From Ovis canadensis (Eukaryota > Chordata > Mammalia > Artiodactyla > Bovidae): a DNA stretch of 64,000 nucleotides. The notes beneath the pieces were generated by a model. That model saw only the letters and a list, made by a program, of their open reading frames with translations, did no database searches and was not told the DNA's origin. Numbering within the stretch: position 1 is the stretch's first letter; each line of letters opens with the position of its first letter. The stretch covers positions 99,411,001 through 99,475,000 of the forward strand of contig NC_091254.1 in assembly GCF_042477335.2 (NCBI RefSeq), read 5' to 3'. Below are positions 10,807 through 21,357 of the stretch, piece by piece. The translations under genes and the position numbers were made by a program.

Positions 10807-12298
10807 CAGTAGTTCACCGTCTCTCACTTCCTCTGAGTTGCATGGATTAAAATCTGGTTATGTTAATTGAGTAAGATATTAATGTAAAACCTTTCTTCTC
10901 ATTTAAAAAAGCAGATAATTTATTTTAGTCTTTCAAACCAAAATTACAAGAATATATTCTCAATTTTAAAATATTGATGACAAGATTTGGATAATGAATG
11001 AAGTTATACACTTACTAAAGGCAATTACATGAAAGCCTTCAAATAATTAAACCATACTTTATTATCTAAAATAAATACATCACCTGTAGCAACTATTTGC
11101 AGAAAACCAAAATTGTCTTTAAAAGTCACAGCTCAAATGTAATCATGTATTTGCATTAAAAATAGATAATTTAAATCAATCTATAAGCTACAAGTTCAAT
11201 ATAAATTTAAACAGCTTAAGTTTTAAATGAATGTGAAATAGTTATGATTACATTAAATTAGGTTTGAGGAAAATAGCACATTTACAACATTTTAAGCAAA
11301 GTCTCCACTTAAGGATTTTTTAAAAACTCAACAAGCAAAATGGGGTCAGTGCCCCACCCTTGCCTGTGCAGCCTCTGTGGAGCCTGGACACCCGCAGATT
11401 CGTTACATGAAGGCCTGCTTTTGCTAGAACACCTTCCCAGATGTGCCCCGGGCCAGAGACCAGTGTGAACTGACCTGCCAGCAGCCCCAGCCTCCTGGAG
11501 AACGAGCTCCAGGTCCCGCTTGATTTGTTTGTTCCGCATGTTTTATTTCAAATATCAGCACAGTTCAGGCACCTCGTGGGGCCAACAGCTGTTTACTGCA
11601 CTGGACCCCTGCGCAGAGCCGAAGTCAGGGCTGGTGGGGCTGTGCCGTCTAGGACCAGCCAAAGGAGCCTTACGTTTTCTCTTTTAGTGCAGGCTTTCTC
11701 CTCTCTTTGTAAACCTCATGCTGACAAAATGTCTCTAGTCCTGGCTGCTGTGGGCAGCGAACAAGGAGCAGGGCTGCCTGGAGTCCCTGCGCCAGCCACC
11801 AGGGCACTGCCACACGTGACAGGGCTGGCCAGGTTCGGTCAGTCCTGCCTGGGAAGGCGGCAGTTCCGAAAGCAGAGGGCGTCAGTGTGAGCTATTCCTG
11901 TGACTCTGAAATCAAAACATCTGATTACCTTTTTACTTTGTCAGGGATGATTTTTATCTTACAGGCTTACTCAGTATCCATGAATAGGAGGAAAGAGACG
12001 ACTCTCAATTTTGCACAGAAAACTACCTTCTCCTAAGGCTTTTTATTATTTCAAAATTTATTTTGCTTGTTTTTGTGTTGCTGAGGAAGCTGAGAAGGAC
12101 CAAGACAAGCTCCGGGCAGCAATGAGGGAGGGCAGCTGGCCTGGGACCCAGGGTGTGTGGCGCCGCAGAGGAGAGCGGCTCTGGGCACCGATACCAGGGC
12201 ACTGAGGCTCCCTGTGGAGACACTCCTGCACCGCCCTCGGCCTGGAGGCCGGCAGGCTCTCTGATTAGGTGGTTATATTATTGCCTTTGAGCTGGATG
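10807..12298. other. Noncoding DNA with AT-rich block
   Basis: 10830-11300 is strongly AT-rich with TAATTTA, TTTGCATTAAAAA and TTAATTG words and no recognised transposon, so it is a possible conserved block. 11340-12290 is balanced and single-copy with no supported gene. Confidence 0.35.
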
Positions 12299-12605
12299 GG
12301 GCTTCCCTGGAGGCTCAGCTGGTAAAGAATCTGCCTGCAATGTGGGAAACCCCAGTTCCATTCCTGGGCCAGGAAGATCCCCTGGAGAAGGGATAGGGTA
12401 CCCACGCCAGTATCTTGAGCTTGCTTTGTGGCTCAGACAGTAAAGAATCTGCCTACAATGTGGGAGACCCCGGTTCCATTCCTGGGAGGGAAGATGCCCT
12501 GGAGAAGGGAACAGCAACCCCCTCCAGTATTCTGGCCGGGAGAATTCCATGGACCGTATAGTCCATGGGGTTGCAAAGAGTCCGACAGGACTCAGCAACT
12601 TTCAC
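12299..12605 (+). mobile_element. Tandem (dimeric) Bov-tA SINE
   Basis: Two successive tRNA-like heads (from 12299 and from about 12418), each with GTAAAGAATCTGCCT and a GTTCCATTCCTGGG B-box-like word, share one Bov-A tail containing CCATGGGGTTGCAAAGAGTC. The order is head-head-tail, a dimeric arrangement. Confidence 0.9.
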
Positions 12606-13107
12606 TTCTTTTGAACTGGATAGGTGTATTCATGATGGTGACTACTATGTGGGAACAAGTGGAAAACATAATTCAGACCAAGAATACAGGGAACACTGAG
12701 AAAATTATTAGGAATGAGGGGTTACCCGGACGCCGACAGGGGACCAAAAGCAGAGGGGCTCAGAGAGGGGTCACCTTGGAAAGACAGATGTGTTAAAGAG
12801 AGCTGGCAAGGAGACCCCCGACCCCAGCTCAGAGAGGTGCCCCGTGAGGCTGCAGTGCAGGTGCCTGGACGGGAAAGGGGTTCTCGGTCACCTGCCCGAG
12901 TGCTGAGTGCCCGCTGCAGGCAACCATTGCCGCAGGCGGCAGGGTTTCCAAGATCACCAAGGTGCTCCCTTGCGGCCTGGAGGCCGGAAGTCAGTCGCCT
13001 AGGAGCGGCCAGGCGGTTCCCTCTGAGGCCAGAGGGAGGACCCGGCCGGGTTCCCCGGCTGCCAGCGGTTCGCTGGCGCCCTTGGTGGAAGGACATTCTG
13101 GTCTGGT
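12606..13107. other. Single-copy noncoding DNA
   Basis: GC-rich from about 12720. Overlapping open frames on both strands look compositional. No repeat or gene is recognised. Confidence 0.4.
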
Positions 13108-13166
13108 CTGGAGTGGACGGTCCATGGGGCCGCAAAGAGACACAACGGAGCGACGCTCACTCTCAC
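13108..13166 (+). mobile_element. Bov-tA tail fragment
   Basis: Contains GGTCCATGGGGCCGCAAAGAG and CACAACGGAGCGACGCTCACT-like sequence, a diverged Bov-A tail without the tRNA head. Confidence 0.7.
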
Positions 13167-13852
13167 GTTTGGCTGGGGGAGCACCGTCCATGATCGCTGA
13201 GCATCTCCGTGTCCAGGTCGCCCTTTATAAGGACACCGCACACACGGGCCCACCCTGACACCCCATCTTGGTGGTCTAGAGGCCGTATTTCCAAACAAGG
13301 CCCCATGGGGTGGCGGGGCGGGTAGGACGCCCTTCTTGGGGACGCCATTCCATTCTGGCCGTAAGGTCCGCTCTTTTGACCACGGCCCAGCCAGCGTTCT
13401 GGCCAGGTGAGCGCTGCGTGCTCGAGGGCCCGGGCGTGGGGAGGTTGAAGGGTGTGGTCTTCTGCGGGCTCTCGAGCTCTGTGTGCAGTTCTCCCCTCAA
13501 GCTGTTTGTGACAGCACCTCCTGGTGCAGCCAAGCAGGAGCCTCCCCCTGGACTAAGCATCCGCGCACAAGCGCTGCCGCAGCCGAGGCCCACCAAGGGC
13601 ACTCACGGAGCCGCGCTGAGGCGGCACCTGGCCGCGCAGTCAGGCGCACTGCTCCCTCGGGAAAACAGCACCGCGAGCCCGCGCGGGTGCGGCCTTATTT
13701 AGTCTTAATTCACGTGTCTTGCTTTATTAAAGGCATCTTTGCAGACCATCTTCACGTCTTTGAAGAACCAACATGTAAAGAGGTTAATCACTGGGAAAGT
13801 TCCCATGTATAATCTCATTTAATCTTCGCTGCCTCTCCGACTTAGAAGTACA
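13167..13852. other. Single-copy noncoding DNA
   Basis: GC-rich to about 13690, then AT-richer. No recognised repeat and no convincing gene. Confidence 0.4.
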
Positions 13853-13969
13853 GCTGTGCTTAGTTGCTCAGCCGTGTCTGCGTCTGCGTGACCCCATGGA
13901 CTGTAGCCCACCAGGCCCCTCTGTCCAGGGGATTCTCCAGGCAAGAATGCTGAAGTGGGTTGCCATTAG
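13853..13969 (-). mobile_element. Bov-tA SINE fragment
   Basis: Antisense Bov-A tail (GACCCCATGGACTGTAGCCC) plus the start of the head-tail junction (TTCTCCAGGCAAGAATGCTG). The tRNA head is missing, so the copy is truncated. Confidence 0.9.
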
Positions 13970-15792
13970 AAGTATAGCTATTTCCCCTTTATACAGATTA
14001 AGAATCTGAAAGGCTAAGCTGTCTACCAAAGGGCCTATCGGTGAGGAGCAGAAAATTCAGAATCAAAATCCAGAGCTGACAGATTCTCGTATAATGCGTG
14101 GGATTAGTTTTAGTAGACTTTATCTTTAGAGTGGTTTAGGCTCACAGCGATGCCAAGTGTAAAGTGCAGAGATGACGCCCTCCCCCGCCGTGCCCAGCCC
14201 CCCCTCCATCAGCGTGCCCACCAGAGGGTACACTCATCTCGGTGGATGAGCCTCCGCTGACGGGCCACTGCCCGGGGTGTGCATTCTACGGTCATGTGAC
14301 TCTCTCCATCGACTGCGGTTTTGGAAAAAGTCACATGCCACGCCCCCTCCTCTACAGTGTCCTACAGAGTATTTCTCTGTCCCGCCCGCCCACACTGTAC
14401 TCCTGTTCATCGCCCCTGCCAGCGCCCCTGGAAACCACCGATTGTGTTCCTGTCTCCGTCCTTCTGCTGATACTTTTCTAAGGCAAGCACTGTCATAAGT
14501 TCATCAGGAAAATCACCCTTGTTTCAGGCACCCCAGCCTCAGTCCCACTCCCCAGCAGCAACTTGTTGGCTGTTTTCCCCACGGTTTATCTCCATAGTTC
14601 TGGGTTACATTTTTATATTTCTTATTCTTTATTAATTTGGGGCATTATTTATTTGGACCTAACTCACTAGACACTATAAAGCTTTCACGCTCTTTGCATT
14701 CTTCCCCAGCCCTCTTTTTCCCCACACAGGTATATCGTTGTTTCTGTTAAACCGATATTCAGCGTACCCCGCCGTCCGTTCGTGGAAGGACTGGTCGTGG
14801 CTGAGACAGTGGGAACCTATGAATATATTTCCCTTCTTTCAAAACTGTGTTTCCCCTGAAGTTGTTAGCAGTCTTGTGAGAGCGCTTGTTCTTTAACACT
14901 TGGTTTCTCTGTTCTCATTACAAATTCTCGCCAGGCTCGGCACCACTGTGGTAAGCGCCCTCGACACTATTTTTTGCAAGATTAAGCACATGAGGAGGGT
15001 ATGAGCCCAGCCTCCTCCTCCCGAGTTCCCACCAAGGCCTTCTGTTCCTGCCCGCAGCGGGTGGCTGCTCTCGCGAGGGCGGTAGTCCTCATCGTCTCCC
15101 TTTCCCTTCCTTCCAGGGGCTCTTTCACCCTCTGGGTCCCGTGTTGTCCCTCGTGGTGACTTACCCCGTTGTTCTGGTAACTTCCAGCAGGCTGCCCGAC
15201 ACTGCAGTGGCAGTTGGCTGGTTAAAGGACTCAGATCATCTTCCCTGAAGGTTCTTCTCTCCGTCCGACTCTTGCTTTTGAATAGCCACACTGCTCTCTT
15301 TCTTCACAGCCTCCTGAGGGCTACTTGGTGTACAGGAAGCCACACGTATGTAAAGTGCACAATATGGTTCCTTTTGACAAGTGACCAAACGCAGGCAACA
15401 GTTGCCACAGTTTGAGAGGGAACATGTCCGTCACCTCACGGCGTCCCTACCTTCTCTGCAAACCCTCGCTCCTGTTCCCCCCTCACAGGCGATCAGCCAC
15501 CTGCCTTCATCAGTTCAGCCGTCATTATTCATCTGCGTTTTCTAGAATTTCACAGCAATGGGCTCCTGCTGCCTGTCCTGTCTCTCCCAGCATAATCACC
15601 CTGAGATCCACCCATGTCCCAACGGTCTATGGGCCCCTCCTTCTGTTGCTGAGTCGAGGTCCTGCTGTCTGTCCACCTCTCGATGGACGTCTGTTTGCGT
15701 TCCTGGCTGCTGTGGATTGTGGACAAGTCTTTGGATGGACACATACTCGTTTCCCTTGGGTGAATCCGTAGGCATGGAATGGCTGCTATTTG

Positions 15793-15898
15793 GTGCTGGG
15801 CTTAGTCACACAGGCGTGTCCAGCTCTCGGTGACCCCGTGGACTGTAGCCGCCAGGCTCCCGGGTTCATGCGGACTCTCCAGGCAAGAATACTGGAGT
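15793..15898 (-). mobile_element. Bov-tA SINE fragment nested in L1
   Basis: Antisense Bov-A tail with GACCCCGTGGACTGTAGCC and CTCCAGGCAAGAATACTGGAG. L1 sequence resumes on both sides, so it entered the older L1. Confidence 0.88.
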
Positions 15899-16404
15899 TA
15901 AATTTTCAAGGAATTGCAAACCCTCTTTCAGGGTGTGAGCACTGCATTTCATTCCCACTAGCATGTATGAGAGCTCCAGTTTCTCCGTATCAACACTTGC
16001 TTTTTGATGTTAGCTACGCTTCTGGCTGTGTGCAAGGACCCCGTGTGGCTTTAACTTGCTTTTCCCTGATGACGAACCCCCTCGAGCACCCTTTCGCGTG
16101 CTTATTAGCCATCCCTCTACGTATCTTCTTTGGAGAAATGTCTGTTAAAACATTTGCAAATATTTTCTGTCTATAGCTTACCTTTTCATCTTCTCAACAG
16201 TGTCATTTGAAGAAGGCAGGTTTTACATTGTCGTGAAGTTTGGCTCACTGATTTCATTTTCTTTCATATTCACGCATTCTGTGTTATATTTTCTTTCACA
16301 CAGGTCATGCCTTTTCTGGCGTATTTTATTTTTTGCCAAATTCAAGGTCATTAAGATTTTCTCTAAGAATTTCTTTGGAAATGTGTTGCCCAATGAAATA
16401 GCCC

Positions 16405-16560
16405 CTACCTACATGTGGTCATTTAACATTACAACATGTAAAATTAAAAATTTCAAAATGTGTTTCTCAATCACAGTAGCCGATTTCAAATCCTTGGTAG
16501 TTATGTGTGGTTATTATCTTGGGAAATACAGAAATATTTCCAGCATCAAGAAAGACCTAT
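16405..16560. mobile_element. MER5A-like hAT DNA transposon relic
   Basis: Contains CATGTGGTCATTTAACATT, an AAATTAAAAATTTCAAAATG block and ATACAGAAATATTTCCAGCATC, the pattern of non-autonomous Charlie-group elements of the MER5 type. Diverged; assigned from memory of the consensus. Confidence 0.5.
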
Positions 16561-17455
16561 TGAATGATCCCCTAACCTTCCAGAGCTTACCTCCCGCATT
16601 TAGGTCAGTGATGCGTCTGCACTGACTCGCGTATGTGTATTGGGTAGAGGTTAATGCTTTCTACATGTGGCTGCTCAATTGTTCTAATAATTTCATTTTT
16701 TGAAAAGATTATTCTTTCCGTTAAAATGCTTTGGTACCTTTGTTGACAGTCAATTAGCAATATATGTTTGGATCTGTCTTTGGACTCCTTATTCTGACAC
16801 ATCAATTTATCGCCTCATCTTCTTCCACGCAGTATTGGTTACTACAGTTCTAAAAGAAGCCTTAAAAACAAATAGGGTAAATTCTCCTACTTTTTCATTT
16901 TTTTCAAGATTGTTTTGGCTTTTCCACACCCTTTGAATTTGGGGGGACGTGATATCTTAATGACACTGATGCTTCCAACTCACTGCCTTGTTGTAGTTCC
17001 CCATTTATTTACATCTTAGCTTTTTGAAAGCAGTGTTTTGTTTTCGTGCACAGATCTTGGACATCTCTGGGCATTTTTCTCCCAAACTGTTTCACATTTT
17101 ATTCTGTTACTGTAAGTAGTAGTGCTTTTTAAATTTCATTTTCTGATAGAAAAATACCACTGGTTTTTTAATTTGGGCCTTGAATCTTATAACTTTGATA
17201 AATTTCTTATAAGTTATGGTAGGTTCATTTTGCAGCTCCTGTGAGATCTTTGACAAAGACAATTTTACTACCAGCAAATAAAGATTCTTTTCTTCCATTC
17301 TAATCTAGGCATCTTTCTTTTCCTTGTCTTGTTTTACTGTCCAGAACCCCCAGTACAATGTTGAAGAGAAGCTAGGAGAGCGACATTCTTGTCTTTTTCT
17401 TGATTTTAGGGGGAAAGCTCTCAGTCCTTCACCACTGAGTATGATGTTGGCTATG

Positions 17456-17640
17456 GTGGTGGGTTAGTTACTAACTCGTGTCCAGCTCTCTGTGACCACA
17501 TGCCCTGTATGTAGCCTGCAAGGCTCCTCCATCCGTGGGCTTCTCCAGGCAAGAATCCTGGAGTGGGTTGCCATTTCCTTCTCCAGGGGATCTTCCTGAC
17601 CCAGGCAGGGAGCAAGCCCATTCTGCTGGATTCTAGATCC
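17456..17640 (-). mobile_element. Bov-tA SINE, diverged
   Basis: Antisense Bov-A tail and head junction (TCCAGGCAAGAATCCTGGAG, then TCCAGGGGATCTTCCTGACC). The tRNA head is worn away near 17620. Confidence 0.88.
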
Positions 17641-18093
17641 TTTCCCTTAGACCTGTTTTTATTTCGTTGGCTTGTTTTTCTTGGTCTCCCTCTGTGAGTC
17701 ATTTTTTGAGTGCGTCTCTCTCTCTGCTTCTTGAAGCCACGGGAAGATGAGCCTTATGTAAGACTTCTTTGTGTGCTTGTTGTACTCTCTCCATCTCAAA
17801 CAACATACCCTTCAATTCTGAAAGTTCTATTAATTTTTGAAGCTTTTTTCTCTCTACTCTCTCTGTCCTCTCTTTCTGGAGCTCCCATTAGTTAGAAGAC
17901 ACATCTCCATCGACCTCTGACTTTGTATAATTGTTTCCTTTTATCCTCTACCCTCCCACCTTCTTTTTAGGCTCTGATTTCTTAAAGAGTTTCCCACATT
18001 TATCTTTCACTTCTTCTGTTGTTTTTTCAGGAATCATATTTTTTTATTCCGAGATTTACACTGCTTTCTGAGTTTCCATCTATATATGTATTC
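17641..18093. other. T-rich noncoding sequence, possible L1 remnant
   Basis: Pyrimidine-rich, AT-rich DNA with no stable match that I recognise. It could be more of the antisense L1 to its left or unrelated sequence. Confidence 0.3.
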
Positions 18094-18470
18094 TTGTTGT
18101 TGTTCAGTTGCCAAGTCATGTCCGACTCTTTGTGACCCCAGGGACTTCAGCACCTCAGACTTCCCTGCCCTTTAGTATCTCTGAGAGCTGGCTCAAACTC
18201 ACGTCCATTGAGTCAGTGATGTCATCCAATCATCTCATCCTCTGTCGTCCCCTTCTCCTCCTGCCCTCAGTCTTTCCTAGCATCAGGGTCTTTTCCAGTG
18301 AACCGGCTCTTGGAATCAGGTGGTCAAAGTATTGAAGCTTCAGCTTGAATATTCAGGGTTGAATTCTTTTAGGACTGACTGGTTTGGTTTTCTTGCTGTC
18401 CGAGGGACTCTCATGAGTCTTCTCTAGCACCACAGTCCGAAAGCATCAGTTCTTGAAATGCTGATTTTTT
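18094..18470 (-). mobile_element. BovB 3' end / Bov-A2 copy
   Basis: Antisense BovB 3' end: TTGCCAAGTCATGTCCGACT at the left, GATGTCATCCAATCATCTCA in the middle, and the CTTCTCTAGCACCACAGTCC block near the right end. Frames are disrupted by many substitutions. Confidence 0.92.
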
Positions 18471-19414
18471 TCATGCGTGTCTTCTTTGTGATTTTTAAAA
18501 AATACTTTTAATTTACCCCCAATAACTTCTGTTCTTTCTGAATCCGCTTTGCATGTTAGTTTTGACTCGGTCTTACCTGTTGGAGGTTTTTCCACAAGAG
18601 TCTAGTCGTCTGCTTTGTCTGTTAATATTTGACAGTGAGTCCTCAAACCATTGCTTGGAAGCTTTGGGAGTCGCTATGTGATAGCTGGCAGGCTTTATTA
18701 TAGCCTGAAACTTGAGTGTTTCATTGCAAGAATATCCAAATATCAGTTATCTGTAGTTTCCGGCTTCCGGAAACCTTTCATTTTTCTAGAGAAGCACTCA
18801 CAATTGCCTACAGAGACGATGGCCTTAAAACAGGCCAGCAGAATGGGTCACGGGACTCAGCTCAATGCGAAGACTTTGTGCTCCAAGCTCTCTGTTCGGT
18901 AACAGAGCGTCACCTGATGCTGGAAGAAATGCACCAAGGTAAAATAAAGAAACAATAAACTAATTATTAGCAAAGGAAAACTTTATAAAAAATCAAAGTC
19001 CCACATAAAAATTAGTGTTGAAATGAAGGTGTTGGCAGCAAAATCTGGTTCCAATAGCAGACACACTTGCCTTTAGTAATACAGCATAGTCGCCTAAGAA
19101 TGTAATTAAAATATTGCTTTTTCCCTTCAGCTGACATCTATTACTTTTTTCAATCAACTACAGAGTTGTTAGCACATGAAATATTTTAAGTTGAACCTAA
19201 CTCCTTAATAAACAAAGCAATGAAGTGTTTCTTTAGGGGAAGGCTGCTGGGGAACGTTCCTGAGACACTAGGGCTCCGTGAACTGGGCAGGTCCCAGAGG
19301 CGACAGACCAGGTGGCTCCTCTGTCTGAGCATCACCTCCCGTCTGCAGAGGCAGTACATCCTCCTTAAGGCCTTTTTTAAAAGCCTTTACTGAACTTGTT
19401 ACAATATTGCTTCT
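18471..19414. other. Noncoding DNA
   Basis: 18960-19230 is AT-rich. The rest is balanced and single-copy. No recognised gene or young repeat. Confidence 0.4.
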
Positions 19415-19765
19415 GGGTTTTTTGTCAAATTTTTTATTGGAGGATAGTTGCTTTACAGTGTTGTGCTGATTTCTGCCATACATCGACATGAACACCCATA
19501 GGCATATATGTCCCCTCCCTCTTGAAGCCCCTTCCACCTCCCACCCCATGCCACCCCTCGCGGTCCCCACAGAGCACTGGGTCGAGCTCCCTGAGTCACA
19601 CGGGCATTCCCACCAGCCATCTGCTTTACACGTGGAAATGCAATGTTTCCGTGCACTCTCGCTTCCTCCCGCCCTCTCCTTCCCCCGCGGTGTCCCCAGG
19701 TCCGCTCTTCATGCCTGCGTCTCCACTGCTGCCCAGCAGAGAACAGGCTTCTGTCCTATGCATCA
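19415..19765 (-). mobile_element. L1 3' end, antisense
   Basis: The + strand reads TTTTTATTGGAGGATAGTTG then TTTACAGTGTTGTGCTGATT, the antisense of the bovid L1 3' terminus, followed by the antisense 3' UTR (CACTCTCGCTTCCTCCCG block). The copy is truncated on its 5' side. Confidence 0.85.
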
Positions 19766-19767
19766 CT

Positions 19768-19885
19768 TTGTTGGCCACGAGGCACGTGGGATCTTGGCTC
19801 CCTGGCCAGGGATCAAACCTGCACCCCCTGCATTGGAAGGCAAAGGCTTATCCATTGAACCCTCCAGGGAAGTTCCCTTAAGGCC
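19768..19885 (-). mobile_element. CHR-type tRNA SINE, antisense
   Basis: The antisense B-box word GGGATCAAACCTGCACCCCC and the antisense head CCATTGAACCCTCCAGGGAAG identify a CHR-type SINE joined to, or inserted beside, the L1 tail. Confidence 0.8.
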
Positions 19886-20220
19886 TCTATTTATTCTAAC
19901 ATTTTAGGAATCTGGTTCTCGATCACTACAGATGATTCCTAAGTGGTACAATGAATATGGGGTATTAACTTGGCCATTTTCCCATCAAGGAGAAATGCTG
20001 GGATTCCCAACTTGTCTCTGAATGCACCATTCCCCATGGGTCCTAGAAGAAGAGGAAGCCAGGCAGACCCATGAGTGTGTCAAACAGCTGAGAACCAGGA
20101 CGTAAAATGTGTTCCAATCCCCACATCAGACGTGGCCTGTCTCTCTAGAACAAAGAGCAAAGCACGGCGCTCATCCCAGAACACCCCCACGCCTTGAGAA
20201 CATGGCCGATAACCTGGGGT
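19886..20220. other. Single-copy noncoding DNA
   Basis: No recognised repeat or gene. Confidence 0.4.
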
Positions 20221-20380
20221 CCACCGAGCTCTCCTGGGGCCCACTGAGCTCTCCTGGGGCCCACCGAACTCTCCTGGGGCCCACTGAGCTCTCCTGGGGC
20301 CCACCGAGCTCTCCTGGGGCCCAACGAGCTCTCCTGGGGTCCACTGAGCTACTCTGAGTTCTGCCAAGCTACCCTGGGGT
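20221..20380 (+). repeat. Minisatellite, 20-bp unit, about 8 copies
   Basis: Six near-identical units CCACYGAGCTCTCCTGGGGC run in exact 20-base register from 20221 to 20340, followed by two decayed units. The fifth base alternates T/C between neighbouring units, suggesting a 40-bp higher-order unit. Confidence 0.95.
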
Positions 20381-20789
20381 CCAAATACCCCATGAAGAAC
20401 ACTCAGAATGTCCACTGAACTTGGACAGAAAAACAGTCACCTTTATTTTTATTACCCTTTAACTGAAAGCCAGCATCTCAGTAGCCCACACGCCACGGGA
20501 ACAGTAACGTTCCCGACAACTTTCTCACCAACGGAAATAATCAGTATTTTCATGTCACAGTAGGCTTGTTGCAAATATAACATTTCAAAATATATTCTAT
20601 GCTCCCAACCATTTTGAAATTGCAGTCGCTTTTGGACCTGCCACAGAACTTGTTACTTAGTGCCTTATGGAGGAAAATTATTACTATATCACACAATATT
20701 TTTAAAACATATTCTGATATTTGCATTTCAATACGAGCTGTTTCCCCGGCAATCTTAAATCTTAGTTTTAACCTTTTATCATGGAGGAC
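20381..20789. other. AT-rich single-copy noncoding DNA
   Basis: AT-rich with no clear repeat. Short overlapping open frames on both strands are not credible genes. Confidence 0.35.
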
Positions 20790-21055
20790 TTGGAACATAC
20801 ATAAAAGTAAATGACATGTAGAGGCTCACATGCCCATCACCCCATTTAGCCCCAAACCCTTCACTGCTTGCAGTGAACCCTAGACATCATGGAACTTCAT
20901 CTGTGAGTATTTCAGCTTGTACTTCTGAAATAGAAGATCTTTTTCTTCATGTATAATCATAACACCGCGCTTGCACTGGAGAAAATCAACACGTCAAGTT
21001 CATCAAATATCCCATCAGTGTTCAACTCTGCAAGCATCCATAAGCGTTAGCTTTT
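20790..21055. mobile_element. Old LINE-like fragment (tentative)
   Basis: Shows CATAAAAGTAAATGACATGTAG at the left, CATCACCCCATTTAGCC, and TTCATCAAATATCCCATCAGTG near the right. This order of words occurs in a diverged mammalian interspersed repeat that also appears at 56845-57480. I believe it is an L1M-type 3' region, but the family is uncertain. Confidence 0.45.
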
Positions 21056-21224
21056 AAATTTATTTTTTCAATCAGAATTCAAATAGGTTCATACTTTTAA
21101 TTAGTTGGTATGTCTCTTAAGCTTCTTAATTTCTAGATTCTGCTTCAACCCTTCTCTCTTCTTACAATTGATTTCTTGAAGTTAAAAAAAAGTGGGGAGA
21201 TTTATCCTGCAGCTTCCCCGTCGG

Positions 21225-21357
21225 AAAGACCCTCTGGAGGAGGGAATGGCAGCCACTCCGGTATCCTTGCCTGGGAAATCCCATGGACAGAGGAGCCTGG
21301 CGGGCTGCAGTCCGTGGGGTCGCAGAGTCGGATGCGGTTGGGAGAGGAAACACGGAC
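21225..21357 (+). mobile_element. Bov-tA SINE fragment
   Basis: CCTCTGGAGGAGGGAATGGC followed by GAAATCCCATGGACAGAGGAG and GGGGTCGCAGAGTCGGATG: a Bov-A tail in sense orientation with most of the tRNA head lost. Confidence 0.9.

Larger units (their letters stand above)
14105..17455 (-). mobile_element. Old L1 LINE, 3' UTR and part of ORF2, antisense
   Basis: The + strand reads as the antisense of a mammalian L1. An L1 3' UTR-like block (14105-14480) is followed by the ATTCCCACTAGCATGTATGAGAG and TTTCCCTGATGACGAAC blocks, then an ORF2-like AT-rich antisense segment to 17455. It is interrupted by a Bov-tA at about 15795-15898 and a MER5A-like piece at 16405-16560, with several decayed or rearranged gaps (14700-15350 is not clearly L1). 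All frames are broken. Confidence 0.7.

Noticed and set aside
20221..20380. CRISPR-like regular array
   Set aside because: Units abut with no unique spacers, in a mammalian nuclear genome; it is a minisatellite.
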